From: Sphagnum magellanicum
Taxonomy: Eukaryota > Streptophyta > Sphagnopsida > Sphagnales > Sphagnaceae
DNA: 64,000 nucleotides
NCBI GenBank assembly: GCA_021904315.1
Contig: CM038912.1
Span: forward strand, 8,705,061 to 8,769,060
Direction: 5' to 3'
Position numbers and translations under genes: made by a program. Positions 48,938-60,557 of this stretch are shown here, piece after piece (position 1 is the stretch's first letter; the number at the start of each line of letters is the position of its first letter). The notes under the pieces are model-generated. The model was given only the letters and a program-made list of their open reading frames with translations, was not told the DNA's origin and searched no databases.

Positions 48938-51900
48938 TTAGTCTGGAGGAGCATAAAAGATTTGCAGATCCCTCCGAGACCTTTCCCATTGACGCCCATC
49001 TGCATCTTGGACAATGCAGATTCGGCAACCTTCTTCAAAGTCGAAATCGCCCTTCCCATCAGTATGTCCAACAAATTGGTAAGGACCTTCCCAACTGGCA
49101 CTGAGCGCTCTTCGCTTACTTGGTTTACGCATCTTCACCCTCGAGATCCCAGCCACTAAGCCTTCAAAGAGGTGTTTGCCTGCTCGATTGACATACGTGC
49201 TCTTCTGTTTCTTTTGTGTTTGCTCCACATTGAACAACACACTTTCGTGAATGCTGGCGATCAGCCTGACCTTTTCCAGGAATCTTGTAGCCATATCCTC
49301 CATAGTGGCAGTGTCGTCAATCTCGTCAGTCAGGGTATTCAGACAGTTGTCCGCCCTGAGACGGGGCGTTCGACCAGTCAGGACCATAAACGGTGAAAAC
49401 TTCGTGCTCGATTGCACCCCGCATCGGTACCCAAATAACACCTTTGCCAGGTGTTCATCCCAGTAGTTCACATTGGCGGGATTAGCAGCCAGAACTGTAA
49501 TACCATGTTTGAGCGTTTTGATCATTCGTTCAGCCATCCCATTGCACTGGGGCCACTGTGGCGCAGTGCGCTGGTGGTGTATGGCATAGTCTCTGCACAT
49601 GGTTTCAAATTCAACACCCCACTCACCCCCATTGTCAGTCAGGACGTACTTAGGAACCCCATATCTGCATATTAGGTCGTCCTCCAAGAACCTAGCAGCA
49701 GTTTTGGCTTCGTGGTCAGCAACCGCCTTGGCCTCACACCACTTCGAATAGTGATCGATGGCCACCAGAATGTATTTGTTCCCTACCTTTGTCTCAGGCA
49801 GTGGACCGGCTGTGTCTAGCGCAATTCGATGAAACAGGTCACGAATTGGGATACTTTTCAGACGTTCATCCCTAGACCGTATGCTACCCTCACTTCTAAC
49901 CAGCTGACATTGTTTGCATGATCTGACCATGGCCTTTACGCACTCAGTCCGATTGCTCCAAAAATACCTCTGGCAGATCTCTGCCAAGGTCCTCTGTTCT
50001 CCGAAATGTCCTAAGTCCTCGTGCATTTGAGTTATCAGCTTCAGCCTATCATCCGGTTTTGGCACATATAGTCCCCTGAAATAGAGCTTCCCATCCTTCC
50101 AGCAGTATTGCTTCGCCCTCCTTCTTATCCTCTTACTCTCCTGAGGATCAATTTCCTCGGGAATGAACCCTTCCTTCAGCCATTCAATGCAAAGTGCATC
50201 CTCCTAGATGTCCGCTTTGCTCGAGTCATCATCACAAGCTTCATTGCTCCCAGTATGCGCACCTTCTGCTTCGTACTTAGCATCATCTAACAATCCCTGG
50301 GCAGCCAGTATTATGTCGAGCTGTTGCTTCTTATCATAATATTTTGTTCCTCCTTTCCTCAGCACCTATTTGCCCCTGTAAGATTCCGAACTCCGTATTT
50401 CCTTCTCGACAGCCTCCTCTCCATCATCAGGTGAGTCATTTTCCTCATCCTGACTCGTCTCTGTCAACACCTCCATCATATACAGCTGGTGTTCCTCCAA
50501 TCGAAGCCAATGGTTGATGCCAAAGCAACATTGATAGTGCTGTTTCAGTGGTCTCGATCGTCTCCTCACACCAAGCCACTCAGATTCCCGACCACACTGG
50601 ACAGAAAACAGCCCCCTTGTGGCCTTAATCGCACCTCCCGGTTTGTTTGCGAAGTCCTGGATCTCAAGATTAAAATCATCATCGTCTGCAGCAATTCCCA
50701 CCGGATTTCTGCTCAGTGCATCTGCATTGGTGTGCTTCATACCTGGTCGATGTATGATCTTGAAACTGAAATCCTGGAGCATGTCGATCCAACGTCCCCT
50801 TCTTCCATATGCATTAGACACCGTTGCCAACCATTCTAATGGCTTATGATCTGTTCTCAGAATAAAGTGGGTGCGATGCAGATACTGCCTGAAGTGCATG
50901 ATGCCCCAAATCAATGCATAACATTCCCCTTCCATGGGGTGGAACTTTTTCTGAACAGATGTCAGTCCCTTACTGGCGTACGCCACAACTCTTTCCTTCC
51001 TGCCTTCCTTCTGAGACAGGATGGCACCGACTCCCTTCAGTGACCAATCCACATCTAGGCACAACTGTTTTCCAAAATCAGGTCGAACAAGTACCGGAGC
51101 AGCCACAAGCGCTCCTTTCAGAGCTTCAAATGAACTTTGACACCCCAGATCCCACACAAAGGCCACCTCCTTCTTTGTTAATTCGAACAAAGGAACAGCC
51201 ATTCGTGCATAGCCTTTCACATAGTTTCGGTAATACCCAGTCAATCCTAGGAAAGACCTTACGTCTGTAACTGTTTTTGGAACAGGGAAATGGACTACAG
51301 CATCAATTTTGCTAGGATCTGGCCTAGTCCCTTCGTGACTGACCACATGTCCTAAAAAGACAATGCTCCTGGCAGCAAAACAACACTTCCCTGGATTCAG
51401 TTTCAGGTTGACCTCCCTCAGCTTGGCAAGCACAACCTCCAAGTGTTGAAGGTGATCTTCCCAGTTCTTACTGTGGACATTCAGATCATCCACAAACACC
51501 TTTAGAAATTCGCTTCCCAAATCCTTGAATACCAATGACATTGTCCTAGTGAATGTGCTAGTGGCATTCTTGAGACCAAAAGGCATGACAGTCCATTCAT
51601 ATAGCCCGGTTTTAGTGACCAGTGCTGTCTTTTTCATGTCCTCAGGAGCCATGCGAACTTGCCAGAAACCTGACTATAGATCTAATGCCGTGAACCAAGC
51701 CGATTTTCCCAGCTGGGATATGATGTCCTCAACTAGGGGCATGGGGAACGAGTCCCTCCTGGTTTGCAAATTCAGAGGTCTGTAGTCCCCACAGAACCTC
51801 ATGCTCCCATCCTTTTTGACTGGCAGGGTCACCTTACAAGCATACTCCGAGTCACTAGGCCTCATCTTGCCCATTTCCACCAGGGTGTCAATTTGGCGCT

Positions 51901-54271
51901 TTACTTCCGTCTCCTCCCAGAATGATAGCCGTCCAGGCGCTACCCTACAAGGTGGGAATCCTTGTGTGTCGATGGAGTGCTCCCCAACCGTGCAACATCC
52001 TAACTCCCCTTTGTTCCAGGCAAACACATCCTGGTATTGATCCAGAAGCCTCCATAGTACTGGCCTCTTCAACTCGTCGAGGCCCTGATCAATCCTGAGC
52101 TTTTGGGAGATGTCCTCCCACCTCTCATTCCCTTTGTGATCATTAGTGATCCGCTTTATGTTACTGCCACTTGAGGCAGTATTCTCCTCCTGTAGAACTT
52201 GCAGCACTACGGACCCTCCTGTTGCATTCGCCGATTCGGATGGGTTCTTCCTGCGGTTCTCCCCATCAGCAGCCCATCGGATCCAGTCAGCATAATCGTC
52301 CGCATCTGCTATCTCCTCTTTCATAAAGTTATTCGTCTGGCTCTGAAGTGTGAGCTGCAGAATCTGCTGTGGCCCTTCACTTCTTATCAGGTTGTCTAGT
52401 GTGGTATCTCCAAATTCGGATTCATCCTCCACTGGAACCTCTGGTTGAGATCCCTCATCAGTGTCATCACCTGAGTCAACTTCTGACTCAGACTCCTGCA
52501 TTACCATTTGTGGATTGGCGCTAAGTGCATTCTAGTACAGCGACTCTTCATCAATTCTCGAGCCTGTAGACACACATTTCACAGCACCATCCTTGCCGTG
52601 AATGCTATTCTCTGAATCGGAGCTCTGTACCAAATTCACCATGGTCAGTGGTAGCACCTCCACATCAGTACCCGGACCACGTCTGACCTGGATTAATCCC
52701 TGCTCGACATCCACTATTGCGCCGATTTGAATTAGGAGATCGAGCCCAAGCAAGACGTCATAGTTGTCTGTATCCACAACCATGAACGTCATGTTGCACT
52801 GTACCCCTCCAACTTTGATTTGTACTTCTTTGATCCGGCCGAGTGCCTGTGTCACGGCACCCGAAGCTGTTTTGTATGTTTCAGATCTGGATACTAGATG
52901 CATGAGACCCAATTCCCTGACGACTGCAACCGCCATGACGGACATGGACGTGCCCGTGTCCACAAGTCCCTCAATTAGACAGCTGTTTATTTCGTCTGAA
53001 AGATGCAAAGTCTTGCTCCTATGTGTTTTGTTCACACAGATCCTCCTCAAAGTAGGCACGGAGGACACCAGTGACACTTGGGTGCTCTCAAGTTCTGCAT
53101 CCTTCTTTCTCCTAGCAACCTTTACCAGATTTTCCAGTTGCTCCAACTCACCGGGTATCATCATTACAGTCTCCATTGGCGTCAGGGAAATCCTCCCCTT
53201 GATGAAATGAGAGAGAATCTTTGACCTGATGGAGCTTTCCCGATTCGGGATGACGCCTTCTCCGCCAGTTTCGGTCGAAGTTCCGACCTCTGTTGGTGGT
53301 ACTTCCACAGGCATTCTTCGTATGGGTATGCGGGTGTATGAGAAAACATTCTCATTCCCATAGAGCCTATCAAGTTGCTGTGCAGTTGCTGCTTCATCAT
53401 CCAATAACATTTCTAGGAAATTCGCCGCTCTAGAACTTGGCCTCCCATCCTTAGATCTCTTCCAGCACCTGTCCTCTGAGTGTCCCAGGCCTGAACAAAA
53501 AGAACACTTGATACCACAATTTTCGGTCCTATGCAGCATGCCACATTTGGCACATTTTAGCCGTGGTTCAATTTGCCTCGGACACGACGTGGCTACATGG
53601 TCCCTTCCCTTACAGATTCGGCACTCTTTAAACTGGTTAGGAGAGAGGGGTGGTATAGAGTTTGGCACACCTCCCTTAAAAAAATTGATCAGCGTATTGT
53701 TCAAATTGGCAACCTAATGCTCCATGGACATCTCAGTCACTCCCTCCTTTTGTTCTTCTTTGAGAGGCTCGAATGGAGTCTCTCCCAGCTCACCCAGCAC
53801 TCGCTCCACCTCACTAGCTGCACCCACCAATTCCTCTATATCAGCAAAATTCCTAACAACGCACAATTTTCTGATTTCAGGCCTCAACCTGGCTAGAAAT
53901 CTTTTCCGTTGTTCGGCATCAGCAATTTTGCCTTTCCGAAAGAATCTGTCCAACCGTTCGAAATATCTCTGAACCCTCTCCCTGGGTTCTTGTTTGATGG
54001 CATCGAACTTGGCTCTGATGTCATCATCGTCCACGTTCCCATACTTCTGCAAAATTGACATCCTCAACTCAGACCAATCCGCCGGAGCTGGCTGCAGTCT
54101 TCTGAGCCATTCTCGAGCTCGGCCTCTCAAGTTGAGCTTCGCGATCTTGAACAATTTGTCTGCGTTGAGGTCTCGCACCTCTGCAGCCATGGTGAGCCTT
54201 TCAGCCCAGTCGCTGACGTCTTCGTGCTCATGCCCCCAGAATAGCTCGTCCATACCCTGTGGATTAGTCAT
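48938..54271 (-). pseudogene. Gypsy gag-pol polyprotein interrupted by five in-frame TAG codons
   Basis: One reading frame runs from the gag ATG at 54271 to a TAA stop at 48938-48940. Gag (54271-53717) has 'WAERLTMAAEVRDL' and 'AREWLRRL'. Three CxxC-type zinc knuckles follow (about 53623-53460; CRIC, CAKC, CSFC). The protease has 'LVDTGTSMSVM' (Asp-Thr-Gly near 52960). RT has 'RFCGDYRPLN', 'VMPFGLKNA' and the catalytic 'FVDD' (near 51496). RNase H has 'LDVDWSLKGVGAILSQ' and 'DHKPLEWL'. Integrase has a His-His-Cys-Cys zinc site ('HEDLGH', 'CKQC') and an intact Asp-Asp-Glu triad ('LDTAG', 'LTDNGGEWG', 'NGMAERM'). Breaks are TAG at 53714-53716, 52532-52534, 51674-51676, 50366-50368 and 50204-50206. 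No frameshift was found. Catalytic residues are otherwise intact. As it stands it cannot make the full polyprotein unless TAG is read through. Confidence 0.93.
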
Positions 54272-54319
54272 TCTGCAGAAGCGTCAATATCACAGGACAA
54301 TTGCAAAACTATATACAGA

Positions 54320-54345
54320 CTCAAGGCCTGCAGAAAAAAAAAGAA
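54320..54345 (-). promoter_or_regulatory. Splice-acceptor-like site before gag
   Basis: On the minus strand a pyrimidine run of about ten T is followed by CTGCAG|GCC (54328-54333), a strong 3' splice-site context. It is 50-60 bases upstream of the gag ATG. It could let the two upstream ORFs be removed from a gag-pol mRNA. No donor was firmly identified. Confidence 0.4.
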
Positions 54346-54402
54346 TGTACAAAATCACCAACTGCCTATTTGCTGCAACTTGACCCTGACACAGATGCCA
54401 AA

Positions 54403-54801
54403 CTACACTTCGAACTCCGCTTGAACGCCTTCATGCACAGGCGACAATGGTTCAAAATTAGAGGGGAAAGTCGAAAATCGTTGTTCATCTGACAACATTT
54501 GTTGGAATCGCCACCCTTCGGCTCTATTCCGCCATATGCCCCAACTGATGATGCGGGATTGAGAGCCGTTGTGCTCAATCCGAACTACGCGATCTCCTTC
54601 CGCAAACAGGTCTTCCACACCGGGCACATACAGTCTTATGAAATGATTCGGTGATATCTCAGATCTGGGTATCCAGATATCTCCTACTCTAGGTATACTA
54701 CTCTGTCTCTCTGCAAACTCGGGATTCACTCTACGCAAGGTAGGAAGTGAAATAGAAACTGGACTAAAGCTCTGAGGTGCATGTCCACCCCCTGTCTCCA
54801 T
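54403..54801 (-). CDS. Gypsy-element ORF 2 upstream of gag, unknown
   Basis: An open frame from ATG at 54801 (about 132 codons, TAG stop) lies between the primer site and gag. It overlaps the end of the preceding ORF by about 38 bases in a +1 relation. Visible features: 'VGDIWIPRSEIS' and 'VVRIEHNGSQSRIISWGIWRNRAEGWRFQQML', which looks like a small folded domain, but I do not recognise a family. It has the same higher G+C as the rest of the element. It may be a part of one ancestral ORF split by an indel in the G5 run near 54790, or a separate accessory protein. Confidence 0.5.
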   Translation of the reverse strand: METGGGHAPQSFSPVSISLPTLRRVNPEFAERQSSIPRVGDIWIPRSEISPNHFIRLYVPGVEDLFAEGDRVVRIEHNGSQSRIISWGIWRNRAEGWRFQQMLSDEQRFSTFPSNFEPLSPVHEGVQAEFEV

Positions 54802-55057
54802 CGACAACCTTCAGCCACACCCTTGCCCTTGTGAAGTACCCATTGTGGGTTACCTCCACCGCAATATCCCCTGTTCGTGCCTGATCGGGTTCTATGCCAA
54901 CCAACCTGACCACTCCAAATCCTAGTGCCCTCAAAATCATTGCTCCTCGATGAGGACCCTCTGGCACAGTGCTAAAATCAAACCTCCTAACTATGCGACG
55001 TTCTCTGATCTCCTGCGCTAATTCTATAGGAATATCTTCGTTGCTAGAGGAAGACAT
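54764..55057 (-). CDS. Gypsy-element ORF 1 just after the primer site, unknown
   Basis: This 97-codon ORF starts at ATG 55057, about 70 bases beyond the primer-binding site, and is the first ORF of the element. It contains 'ELAQEIRERRIVRRFDF' and 'DIAVEVTHNGYFTRARVWLKVV'. It is in the same frame as gag but ends with TAG at 54764-54766, and many stops then separate it from gag. Family unknown; typical gypsy elements lack such an ORF here. Confidence 0.5.
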   Translation of the reverse strand: MSSSSNEDIPIELAQEIRERRIVRRFDFSTVPEGPHRGAMILRALGFGVVRLVGIEPDQARTGDIAVEVTHNGYFTRARVWLKVVDGDRGWTCTSEL

Positions 55058-55128
55058 GTCCCTTAGTGTGTCATCCTCTGATAGAATGCACAGCTATTTG
55101 TAGCCCACCACAGTCACATGATCGACAA

Positions 55129-55140
55129 GCTCTGATACCA
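55129..55140 (-). other. Primer-binding site (initiator Met tRNA type)
   Basis: Directly next to the 5' LTR the minus strand reads TGGTATCAGAGC, the classical plant initiator-methionine tRNA primer site. Confidence 0.95.
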
Positions 55141-55871
55141 AAAATGGAGGGACACCAGAAAGACGCAGAACAATCATGGCAGCCAGCAACCTCTCTCCTC
55201 CCTCGCGTGCTCTGACTGATCAAGCACAATGGCACCTTACGGCCAGAACACAACAGGACAGACAACCTTCCCTTGTCTCCAAGCTTGAATTCATAACCCA
55301 GCTACAGGAGCAATCCTCTGAGCTTTCTCACACTTAGCTCACACTGACTCGACTCAAACAAGCAGAAAATCAAGTGCCAGCATTCCATGGCTTAGATTTC
55401 AGAGAAACAATTCCGACAGCACAAGCGCTGTTCTTCTTCCAAAATCTCTATCCGCAGTCCTCTTCATTCTAACTTTCTAATTAGCTCTACCAAAATACAG
55501 AAGCTAGAGGTCATCGGTCGCTAATAGCAGCGGAAGAAGAGCGACACTACTCCATTCTCCTAGCTCCTGCTAATCTCTCTGCCAAAAACTCCAAAACTCA
55601 GAACTTCCCTTCCTCGTACTCATCACCATTAGCCGTTCCCTCCATCCTCATCAATGAGGCGCCGCAGCTTCTCATAAAACGCGCCGTCATCTTCCTGTCC
55701 TTCCACTACCATGCATCCCATGCACTTCTGATTTCCCTCTCACTCTCCTCAAGAGAAAATCCGCTGCCACTAATCAAGATTCTCGGCCACATTATCCAGA
55801 TCAGGATTTTCATGTTCACACCAACAGTACATGCATGAAGTCCTTGTCCGGCGACATGTTGTTCGGTCACA
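55141..55871 (-). repeat. 5' LTR of the gypsy element
   Basis: 731 bp, starting TGTGACC on the minus strand. The U3/R/U5 borders were not resolved. It is the copy next to the primer site. Confidence 0.93.
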
Positions 55872-58800
55872 ACATCATGAACATTCACAATAATAAACTT
55901 GTCTATGATGCCTAAAACAAATTAAAGGAAAAAAAAACCTTTTAATTTACATAAATGTACAAGAATTTAATATATAAAAAAGTTTAAAATTAAAATTTTA
56001 CATGCATCTTAAACTTTGCATGTATGAACATTTTGACCTAATCATTAACCCATTCAAATATAAAGGTGAAATTGTGATGAATGTAAAATGCAATTTATGA
56101 ATAGTGAATTTAACAACATTCAAAGTGAATTATTCAACTCATGTGCAAATGTTAATAGTTCAAAATGCGAAATACTTCACTAAACCATTCATATATAATT
56201 GCAAAATATCAAGTTGCATGTGTTTTTGTACATTATAATAAGTGAAAAATTTAATTTGTGAATAATGGTTTTAATATATTAAAAGTGAATGGTTCAACTA
56301 TGATAATTGAAAAAATGTGAAAAAAATCATTAATTCATTCCAATATAAATGTGTGGTTTGAAATTGTTACATGTGTTTTAATAAATTATGCCAAGTGTAA
56401 AATGCAACCCTTAAGTAATGGTTTCAACATGTTAAAAGTTGATAGTTCAACTCATGTACCATGTTAATAGTTCAAGAAATGTTTTAAAAATCATTAACCC
56501 ATTATAATGCATTGTGTAAATAAAGTTGAAGGCTACCTCAATTTTCACATCAACAATTTGAAATTATTAAAAAAATAAATAAAGATCCAAATTATACTTA
56601 TAAGCGAACAACATAGTGAACGTAATAGCTATGAATAATATTGATTATTAATTAGTGCAACAATCAACTTACAAACTTAAAATGGCCAAATGTAGTTGAA
56701 ATGTAATCAAATCAAACAATAATCACAATGTGTCAAGGTGAAAAAAGACAAGATTTCTTTTTGTGTACACATACCAATTAAAAGAGTTCTAAATTAATGT
56801 TAATAAATTATTAAAATATTACCAAAATTAAATATTAAGTCATCCAAATGCATATCAATGGTTAATAATTGATAAAATTTGTATTATTACATGTCATAAA
56901 TTGATAGTTATGAAACCCTTTGTAGGTAAAAGGACTTTTGTCACAAACAATTTAAATGATTACATAAACTCCATTTTTCACAAGTTACATGAATTTTTGG
57001 TTGAACTTATTGGGTTAACATTACTTTGTGAGATATTTTAAAAACAAATTCACTATACAACTTCAATTCTATGCCTCAAAGTTCAAGATGACTCTTAAAA
57101 ACCCTTTAAAAAATATGAATGAAACTTCTAAACATGAAGACACCCACATAATGTCCAATTGCATTTTCATATGAAGGTTCAATTGCCATAACTGTCCACA
57201 ATATCATTCATAAACTTATTTGAAACTCAATTTTGAGATGACTTATAAAAACAAAAGTTGAATGAAAAAGGAAAACAATATGAAACAACAAAGACCATAA
57301 TAGTTTACATATTATTTAACAAAACAAAAAAGAATTTTAAAAAAATTCAACTTAAAGATTGTTCATTAAAAAATAAAAGTTGGCTTAAAAAAGAAATCAA
57401 GCAATAAAAGCCACAAAGTTTATTGAAATAACACAAAAAATTGATCTAATGCAAAAAATGTGAAAACATGTTAAAAAGTTACAATAATATTCAAACTTGG
57501 TTGTAGGTGAGGGAAATACAAATTAATTATTTTTGTTACTAAATGATAGCATTTTGTTGAATGAACTCATTATTAAAATAATAGGGCAATTATGTCAGGT
57601 ATTCAAACCTTGGCAAAAGAAACAATGTTATAAAATGTGGGCAAGAGGTGTTGGAATTGGGGCTATGTCACGTTTGGGATGGATTAAAAAAAGGATCTTC
57701 AATATGTTAGGTCCTTTGAAATGTTTCAATTTCTTATGAACTTTTTTTTCCCTATACCTAATATGGACTGAGGGGTTTAATTTAAAAGGATAATCATACT
57801 ATACATAATTTGATGGTATTTTATGGAAGGCTCAATAGGTGGACCATGTTAGGATTAGGATTTGAAAAGTTCAATTTTGGAAACAATCCTCCAAATGGAA
57901 TCCATGTATGAAAAACAAAATATCGTGGAACTTTTAAACCAAGAAATATAATTAATTTTTTTTTTCTTATTGTTGATTTGCTAATTCGTTAGATAAAAGG
58001 TTAGTTGGAGCATGTCCCAAATGTTAAATGGATCTCCTCCTTGCCCCTATAATACAAGTTTATTTTTTACCCACTACATAAAGATTTCATTTGTGTCATG
58101 TCGAATAATGTTTTCAACCATGTTCTTTCCTGATTTCATTTGCTCAACCCTATTTATAATGGTGCATTCAACAAAACCTAGATGACATGGATTATTCAAC
58201 TTGTTAAAATCATTTAAAGATGAAATAGTATTTTTGTTAGTATTAAACTATGTAGTGGTTCTTTCCCTATTCAATTATGTTGTAGTAATAGGTAACATTC
58301 AAAAGTGTAGGGGAAAGCTTTAGGGTGGGGTCATTCCCAAATTAAAGGGTTTAGGATGAAGAAGTAGTTGAGCCTAGCCTACACATATGTAGATCATAAG
58401 GTGTAAGAACATCTCTAGTAATGCCCATCATTTGGGTTGTGGTATGATTATCCAACATATAGACAACTATTCTCCCACCCCACACAAGTAACAATTTTGA
58501 ACAATTTTTTTTTCATTTGGTGATGGAACATGTGGCAATCATCCCAAAAAGGATTTAACATTGAAGGCGACAAGTTATTGGAAAACTCTCAAAACGATAG
58601 AAAATTTTACAAAAAACTTGATTTAACATTAAAAACCTATTTAAATTTGACAAATTGTTTTTGGGGTGAGGTCAACTTTTACACTTTTTTTGCAAGAATC
58701 TATAAAAGAATATTTGTCTTTTAACTTTTTCGAATGCAATTTTGCACCAATTCACCAAAAAGAAAATGATGGTTACAATGGACCAATTAAAGACAATTGT

Positions 58801-59610
58801 TTGCTTGCATTGCCCTTGTGGAAGAACATGATATTCAATCCAAAAGTTTAGTGTCATAACAATTTTTGCATTATTGTACTACTATTTTTCATCTAATTTA
58901 ATGTTATAATCCATTGCTAAAGGTGTTCCAAAAGGAAGATGGTTTGTATGCCTACTTATTAAAAATGCCCGAAGGATTTTATACATGTAAGATCTTTCCC
59001 ACTCTTAAAGAATAGGTACAAGATCCTTCCTCTTTTCTTGGAAGGATATCCATGGATAAATAAATCCATTCATACATGGTATTAACATTAAGTATGTGTT
59101 AAATGTTCTAACAAATTAAAGTTAATATGATAAGAACATCTCCAACAATGTTCAATATGTGATCATGCACATTTAAATTAGATGAAGAAAAATGAGAATA
59201 TGTCAGGCCAATTCAAGAAAATGTTTTTGGTTGAACATAATTGCACATTTTAAGATGGTTGGTAAAAGGTATAGTAATGTTGTGCACCCACAAAAAATAG
59301 TGTAATAATATGATCTAACTGTTGTTCAATGTTTTTATTAGGCCATCATAATGATTGTTCTAGGTGGTTTGTTATTAGTAGTTTCCCACCTATTTGTTAT
59401 CCTAGTTTTAGTTTCATGGGTGGGGTTGCAAGAAAGTAAATAACTAAACTTGGATGTGAAGAATATTTTTACAGAGTCACATATTGAGCACTATTCAAGA
59501 TGCTCTAAGTACCATGTGGCATAATCTAACATTAATTTACCACTAACATGAATTGTCATCATTTAAACCTAGAGCTAAAACAATGTGTATTGTCACTTGC
59601 CAAAATATTT
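55872..59610. other. Intergenic, no gene recognised
   Basis: AT-rich DNA. From 56040 to 56530 a phrase like 'AATGGTTTCAACATGTTAAAAGT-GAT-GTTCAACTCATG' and 'CATTAACCCATTCA-AATA' recurs about four times at 120-130 base intervals, suggesting a diverged tandem repeat. Short open frames (57533-57739, 58530-58851) have no recognised domain. Confidence 0.4.
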
Positions 59611-59617
59611 TTGGGTC

Positions 59618-59690
59618 CAAGCATGGTAAGGTAAGAGCAACTAACACCATGACTAGAGGACCTTGAATTGAACCCTACTATGAATCCCTA
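59618..59690 (+). mobile_element. tRNA-derived SINE-like head
   Basis: 'GCATGGTAAGGTAAGAGC' (59621-59638) resembles a D-arm with A-box, and 'GAATTGAACCC' (about 59665-59675) resembles a B-box, with about 27 bases between. This is weaker than the sites at 19660 and 45645. Confidence 0.45.
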
Positions 59691-60211
59691 TAAATGTTCA
59701 ATTTGTTTATGGGTGTGCCATTGTAGTAAAATACAATTTAAAGTTATTTTGAAAACGACACAATGTGGGTAATGGCTTCAATATTACAATTCTTACAATT
59801 TGCTACTTATTTGATCATATTAAAAGTTTAAAAAAAAAGTAAATTAGGATCCTTGTTTGATCATATTAAAGGAATGTTTTGAGGATTTTAGGTGTTTCAC
59901 CTATGATTCATAGAAGAGCCTACTCATAATTGAATAAGCTCTTTTTAACAATTTTTTACATATTCATAACTAATTGATAAATTGTTTTGATAAATTGGGT
60001 TGAATTTTAAATTGTCTTGTATTTGAAGAAAAAAAGAAGAGGAAAAAATTGAAGTCTACTTTACTTGCTATGCTTATTTGGTGGTTTTAGGTGCTTCTAC
60101 CTTTAAAAATGCCATAAAAATAGTTTCAACAATGTAGAAACCAAAAATGCCAACTTTAATACAAGTTTGAAGGTATGCAAAACCTTTTGACTTTGAATTT
60201 TAAACTATACA

Positions 60212-60557
60212 AATGTAGTAAATGTGATATTGACATGGTTTAAAAAGTTTTTAGGATCTTGTATCAAAATTTAAAGAAAAATGTTTTTAATATGTTTTAC
60301 AAAAATAAGGTCAATGGGTGCAAATGTAATCAAAGGAGCCATGATCACCTCTTGAAATGTTTTTTGAATATTCTTAATAGGTTGAATATGAATGTAGTAA
60401 ATGTGATATTGGCACATTTTAAAAAGCTTTAGAATCTTGTATTAATTTTTTTAAAAATGCTTTCAATATGTTTTACAAAAATAAGGTCGATGGGTGCAAA
60501 TGCAATCAAAGGAGCCATTTGAAACGATTTTTTGAATATTCTTAATAGGTTGATATG
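60212..60557 (+). repeat. Tandem duplication, units of 179 and 167 bp
   Basis: Unit one is 60212-60390 and unit two 60391-60557. Both start 'AATGTAGTAAATGTGATATT' and contain 'ATATGTTTTACAAAAATAAG', 'ATCAAAGGAGCCAT' and 'TTGAATATTCTTAATAGG'. They differ by scattered substitutions and a 10-15 base deletion in the second copy. No coding potential. Confidence 0.92.

Larger units (their letters stand above)
48166..55871 (-). mobile_element. Ty3/gypsy LTR retrotransposon, nearly complete
   Basis: This 7.7-kb element is in minus orientation. It has two LTRs of equal length (731 bp), a primer-binding site, gag, protease, RT, RNase H and integrase in Ty3/gypsy order, and a polypurine tract before the 3' LTR. 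The LTRs start TGTGACC and end 'CCATTTT' (minus strand), so the 3' end is not the usual CA. I found no clear target duplication (flanks differ). The integrase has a GPY/F-type 'WEGPYQF' and no chromodomain. The coding region is about one third richer in G+C than its surroundings. Relatively young by LTR identity (about 97%), but its polyprotein is interrupted by five stops. Confidence 0.95.

Noticed and set aside
50489-53972. Plus-strand frames opposite the gypsy element (for example 50489-50839 and 52764-53210)
   Set aside because: They are antisense shadows of the RT, protease and gag coding frames.
48153-55876. A 5-base target duplication for the gypsy element
   Set aside because: Flanking bases were compared under several end definitions and none matched exactly.
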